DNA of 27,405 nt from Streptomyces sp. NRRL F-6492 (GTDB taxonomy: Bacteria > Actinomycetota > Actinomycetes > Streptomycetales > Streptomycetaceae). The notes beneath the pieces were generated by a model, which did not search any database, had not been told where the DNA came from, and saw only the letters and a list, made by a program, of their open reading frames with translations. Location of the stretch: assembly GCF_001280125.1 (NCBI RefSeq), contig NZ_LGEG01000286.1, positions 1-27,405 of the forward strand, in the 5' to 3' direction. This document shows positions 24,037 to 27,405 of this stretch, piece by piece; the first letter of the stretch is position 1; each line of letters opens with the position of its first letter. The position numbers and the translations under genes were made by a program.

Positions 24037-27000
24037 ATGAACGACCTGCACCGTCCCGCGCACCCCGTACGCCTCGTCACGGCTTCCGCCCTGTTCGACG
24101 GCCATGACGCCTCGATCAACATCATGCGGAGGATCTTCCAGTCGCAGGGTGTCGAGGTGATCCACCTCGGGCACAACCGATCGGTCAGCGAAGTGGTCGA
24201 CGCGGTGCTGGAGGAGGACGCGCACGGCGTGGCGGTCTCGTCCTACCAGGGCGGGCACGTGGAGTACTTCGAGTACCTCGTGGAGTCGCTGCGCGCCCAG
24301 GGGGCCGACCACGTCCGGGTCGTCGGCGGCGGCGGGGGCGTGATCGTCCCCGAGGAGATCACCCGGCTGCGGGGGAGCGGGGTCACCATCTTCTCCCCGG
24401 AGGACGGGCAGCGGATGGGCCTCGCGGGGATGGTCAACTCGGTCGTCGCGGACTGCGACTTCGACCTGTGGGACACCAAGCCCGTCGAGGCCGCCGCCGT
24501 CCTGGCCGGCGACCGCTTCGCCGTCGCCCGCGCCGTCACCGGGGCCGAGCTGGGCAGGCTCCCGGCCGCGTTCCTGGAGCAGCTGCGCGCCGCCTCCGCG
24601 ACGCGCACGGTCCCCGTCCTCGGCATCACCGGCACCGGCGGCTCAGGCAAGTCCTCGCTCACCGACGAGCTGGTCCGCCGGCTCCGCGTCGACCAGCAGG
24701 ACAAGCTGCGGATCGCCGTGATCGCGGTGGACCCGACGCGTCGCCGGGGCGGCGGTGCCCTGCTCGGCGACCGCATCCGGATGAACTCGCTGGACGGCGG
24801 CCAGGTGTTCTTCCGCAGCCTGGCCACCCGCGGCAGCCGGGAGCTGCCCGAGCACCTGGCCGACGTGATCGACGTCGTGAAGGCCGCCGGCTTCGACCTC
24901 GTCGTCGTCGAGACCCCGGGCATCGGCCAGGGCGACGCGGCGATCGTGCCGTTCGTCGGCACCTCGCTCTACGTGATGACGCCCGAGTTCGGCGCCGCCT
25001 CCCAGCTGGAGAAGATCGACATGCTCGACTTCGCCGACGTCGTGGCCATCAACAAGTTCGAACGGCGCGGCGCCCTCGACGCCATGCGCGACGTCGCCCG
25101 CCAGCTCATCCGCAACCGCGAGGCGTTCGGCAAGCGGCCCGAGGAGATGCCCGTCTACGGCACCTCGGCGGCCACCTTCAACGACGACGGCGTCACCGCG
25201 CTCTACCAGCACCTCAAGACCCTGCTCGGCGAGGAGGGCCTGCCGCTGTCCGAGGGCACGCTGCCGGCCGTCGACGTCCGGCACTCCTCGGGCATCCGCC
25301 GGGTCGTGCCCTCCGACCGGGTGCGCTACCTCGCCGAGATCACCGAGACGGTCCGCAGGTACCACTCCGAGACCCTCGTCCTCGCCGAGGCCGCCCGCCG
25401 CGTCCAGCGGCTGGCCGCCGTCGAGGAGGAACTCGACGGGGCGGGCCACGACGGCTCCGGCGTCCGGGCCCTCCTCGCCGAGGCCCGCGGACGGATGCCG
25501 CACGACGTGACCGAGCGGATCGAGGGCTGGCCCGCCGTCGTCGACGCGTACTCCCGGGACGAGCTGGTCGTGAAGGTGCGCGACAAGGAGATCCGCACCG
25601 AGCTCGTGCGCGAGTCGCTCTCCGGCAACAAGATCCCCCGCGTCGCCCTGCCCCGCTACACCGACCACGGCGAGCTGGTGAAGTTCTGGCGGAACGAGAA
25701 CCTGCCCGGCCACTTCCCCTTCACCGCCGGGGTCTTCCCCTTCAAGCGGGACGGCGAGGACCCGGCCCGCATGTTCGCGGGCGAGGGCGACCCCTTCCGC
25801 ACCAACCGCCGCTTCAGGCTGCTCTCCGAGGGCCAGCCGGCCACCCGCCTCTCCACGGCCTTCGACTCCGTCACCCTCTACGGCCGCGACCCCGACGAGC
25901 GCCCCGACATCTACGGCAAGGTCGGCACCTCCGGCGTCTCGGTCGCCACGCTCGACGACATGAAGACGCTCTTCGACGGCTTCGACCTGGTCGCGCCGAC
26001 GACGTCGGTCTCCATGACGATCAACGGCCCCGCCCCCACCATCCTGGCGTTCTTCCTGAACACCGCGATCGACCAGCAGACCGAGCGCTTCCGGACGGAC
26101 GAGGGCCGCGAGCCCACGCCCGAGGAGGCGGCCGGGCTGCGCGCGAAGGCCCTCGCGAACGTCCGCGGCACCGTGCAGGCCGACATCCTCAAGGAGGACC
26201 AGGGCCAGAACACCTGCCTGTTCTCCACCGAGTTCTCCCTGCGGATGATGGCCGACGTCCAGGAGTGGTTCATCGAGAACCGCGTCCGCAACTTCTACTC
26301 GGTGTCCATCTCCGGCTACCACATCGCCGAGGCCGGCGCGAACCCCATCAGCCAGCTCGCCTTCACCCTGGCCAACGGCTTCACCTACGTCGAGGCGTAC
26401 CTCGCCCGGGGCATGCGCATCGACGACTTCGCCCCGAACCTCTCCTTCTTCTTCTCCAACGGCATGGACCCCGAGTACTCCGTCCTCGGCCGCGTCGCCC
26501 GCCGCGTCTGGGCCGTCGCGATGAAGGAGCGGTACGGCGCCAACGAGCGCTCCCAGAAGCTGAAGTACCACGTCCAGACCTCGGGCCGCTCCCTGCACGC
26601 CCAGGAGATGGACTTCAACGACATCCGCACCACGCTCCAGGCCCTCATCGCCATCTACGACAACTGCAACAGCCTGCACACCAACGCCTACGACGAGGCC
26701 GTCACCACGCCCACGGAGGAGTCCGTCCGCCGGGCCCTGGCCATCCAGCTCATCATCAACCGGGAGTGGGGCCTGGCGATGAACGAGAACCCGCTCCAGG
26801 GATCGTTCGTCATCGACGAGCTCACCGACCTGGTCGAGCGGGCGGTCCTCGCCGAGTTCGAGCGGATCAGCGAGCGCGGCGGCGTCCTCGGCGCCATGGA
26901 GACCGGCTACCAGCGCGGCCGCATCCAGGACGAGTCGATGCTGTACGAGCAGCGCAAGCACGACGGCACCCTGCCGCTCATCGGCGTCAACACCTTCCGC

Positions 27001-27267
27001 AACCCGCACGCCGACGGCGCGGAGCCGGTCTCCGTCGAACTGGCCCGGGCGACCGAGGACGAGAAGCGGTCCCAGCTGGACCGCGTCCACGCCTACCAGG
27101 CGGTCCACCGGGACCCCGCGCAGGAGGCCCTCGCGGCCCTCAAGAGCGCGGCGATGGAGGGGCGGAACGTCTTCGCCGTCCTCATGGACGCCGCCCGCGT
27201 CTGCTCGCTCCAGCAGGTCACCGACGCCTTCTTCGAAGTCGGCGGCCAGTACCGGCGCAACGTCTGA
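24037..27267 (+). CDS. icmF: Fused isobutyryl-CoA mutase IcmF
   Basis: A 1076-residue adenosylcobalamin enzyme that interconverts isobutyryl-CoA and n-butyryl-CoA, linking valine breakdown with butyrate and polyketide precursors. The N-terminal B12-binding domain has D21-G-H23 (FDGHDASINIMRR). A MeaB-like G-protein chaperone domain follows, with P-loop GTGGSGKSS (199-207). The mutase barrel follows. At the two positions that decide substrate in this family it carries Phe567 (in TAGVFPF, against Tyr89 of methylmalonyl-CoA mutase) and Gln724 (in GQNTC, against Arg207). This points to isobutyryl-CoA rather than methylmalonyl-CoA. The order B12-G-mutase defines IcmF. The ATG at 24037 has GGAGGG four bases upstream; a GTG at 24016 would add seven residues and bury that site. 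It is divergent from the GntR regulator. Confidence 0.96.
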   Translation: MNDLHRPAHPVRLVTASALFDGHDASINIMRRIFQSQGVEVIHLGHNRSVSEVVDAVLEEDAHGVAVSSYQGGHVEYFEYLVESLRAQGADHVRVVGGGGGVIVPEEITRLRGSGVTIFSPEDGQRMGLAGMVNSVVADCDFDLWDTKPVEAAAVLAGDRFAVARAVTGAELGRLPAAFLEQLRAASATRTVPVLGITGTGGSGKSSLTDELVRRLRVDQQDKLRIAVIAVDPTRRRGGGALLGDRIRMNSLDGGQVFFRSLATRGSRELPEHLADVIDVVKAAGFDLVVVETPGIGQGDAAIVPFVGTSLYVMTPEFGAASQLEKIDMLDFADVVAINKFERRGALDAMRDVARQLIRNREAFGKRPEEMPVYGTSAATFNDDGVTALYQHLKTLLGEEGLPLSEGTLPAVDVRHSSGIRRVVPSDRVRYLAEITETVRRYHSETLVLAEAARRVQRLAAVEEELDGAGHDGSGVRALLAEARGRMPHDVTERIEGWPAVVDAYSRDELVVKVRDKEIRTELVRESLSGNKIPRVALPRYTDHGELVKFWRNENLPGHFPFTAGVFPFKRDGEDPARMFAGEGDPFRTNRRFRLLSEGQPATRLSTAFDSVTLYGRDPDERPDIYGKVGTSGVSVATLDDMKTLFDGFDLVAPTTSVSMTINGPAPTILAFFLNTAIDQQTERFRTDEGREPTPEEAAGLRAKALANVRGTVQADILKEDQGQNTCLFSTEFSLRMMADVQEWFIENRVRNFYSVSISGYHIAEAGANPISQLAFTLANGFTYVEAYLARGMRIDDFAPNLSFFFSNGMDPEYSVLGRVARRVWAVAMKERYGANERSQKLKYHVQTSGRSLHAQEMDFNDIRTTLQALIAIYDNCNSLHTNAYDEAVTTPTEESVRRALAIQLIINREWGLAMNENPLQGSFVIDELTDLVERAVLAEFERISERGGVLGAMETGYQRGRIQDESMLYEQRKHDGTLPLIGVNTFRNPHADGAEPVSVELARATEDEKRSQLDRVHAYQAVHRDPAQEALAALKSAAMEGRNVFAVLMDAARVCSLQQVTDAFFEVGGQYRRNV

Positions 27268-27346
27268 CCGGCAGGACCCCCTCCCCATCCCCCGAACCCC
27301 CGCCCGGGCCCTGCCCCGGGGCCTACACATGCATGGAGGACGTGAC

Positions 27347-27405
27347 GTGGCGAACGATGCCGGCACCGTTTTCGACCTAGTGATCCTCGGCGGCGGTAGC
27401 GGCGG
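27347..27405 (+). CDS. lpdA: Dihydrolipoyl dehydrogenase, 5' end only
   Basis: The first 19 codons read MANDAGTVFDLVILGGGSG (GTG start) and continue beyond the window. The LVILGGGSGG dinucleotide-binding motif with the preceding NDAxTVFD is how Streptomyces LpdA proteins begin; this is the FAD-binding E3 subunit of 2-oxoacid dehydrogenase complexes. GGAGG lies seven bases before the GTG at 27347. It follows icmF by 79 bp on the same strand. Without the catalytic CxxxxC the identification rests on the N-terminus alone. Confidence 0.75.
   Translation, partial: MANDAGTVFDLVILGGGSG

Noticed and set aside
27268..27346. Terminator between icmF and lpdA
   Set aside because: CCCGGG and CCCCGGGG blocks near 27300-27322 are individually self-complementary, but I could not define a convincing single stem.
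1..27405. bldA-dependent TTA codons
   Set aside because: None noticed in frame in the genes called with confidence; the few TTA strings seen are intergenic (for example 6753 and 23974).
1..27405. tRNA or rRNA genes
   Set aside because: No cloverleaf-like or conserved rRNA sequence recognised in any gap.

Overview
The window is high-GC actinomycete DNA, most likely from a Streptomyces. The signs are G/C-ending codons throughout, frequent GTG starts, 4-bp GTGA/ATGA gene overlaps, a LAL-type regulator, a SARP, a DUF6059 protein and the N-terminus of a typical LpdA. No in-frame TTA codon was noticed in the confident genes. All names rest on motif and family recognition by eye; no database search was run.

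Left part (1-12.6 kb), a specialised-metabolism neighbourhood. A plus-strand operon reads P450 - ferredoxin - membrane acyltransferase - P450 - ferredoxin and ends at a long hairpin. Six perfect copies of a 16-bp unit follow in the convergent gap. On the minus strand lies a two-gene unit: a probable allene-oxide-cyclase-like barrel protein and an aldo/keto reductase that lacks the family's catalytic His. Next come a divergent TetR/MFS efflux pair around a perfect 15+15 palindrome, a LAL (LuxR) regulator, a convergent SARP, and a small DUF6059 gene divergent from the SARP. Two promoters, those of the barrel protein and of DUF6059, carry heptamer direct repeats in 11-bp phase at the same distance from a -10-like hexamer. 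They may be targets of the local SARP.

Middle (12.6-14.86 kb), a decayed island. It holds a LysR 3' fragment, a 156-residue hypothetical gene of less G/C-biased composition, and the N- and C-terminal pieces of an IS5-type transposase separated by a truncated GNAT gene. About 490 bp with no recognisable gene follow.

Right-centre (14.86-22.2 kb), a signalling locus of partner-switching type. A 1392-residue protein carries, in order, a PAS-like domain, a GAF-like domain, HisKA, HATPase, a receiver, PAS, a GAF-like domain, a SpoIIE/PP2C phosphatase and an RsbW-type kinase. It is coupled to a STAS anti-anti-sigma protein. A second STAS protein is coupled to a PAS-GAF-GAF-PP2C phosphatase. No sigma factor gene lies nearby.

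Right (22.3-27.4 kb), metabolism. A fatty acid hydroxylase/sterol desaturase gene overlaps a GntR/FadR-type regulator. This pair is divergent from icmF, a fused isobutyryl-CoA mutase. The gap between them holds a FadR-like TGGT-N3-ACCA site and an 18-bp perfect palindrome. The window ends in the first 19 codons of lpdA.
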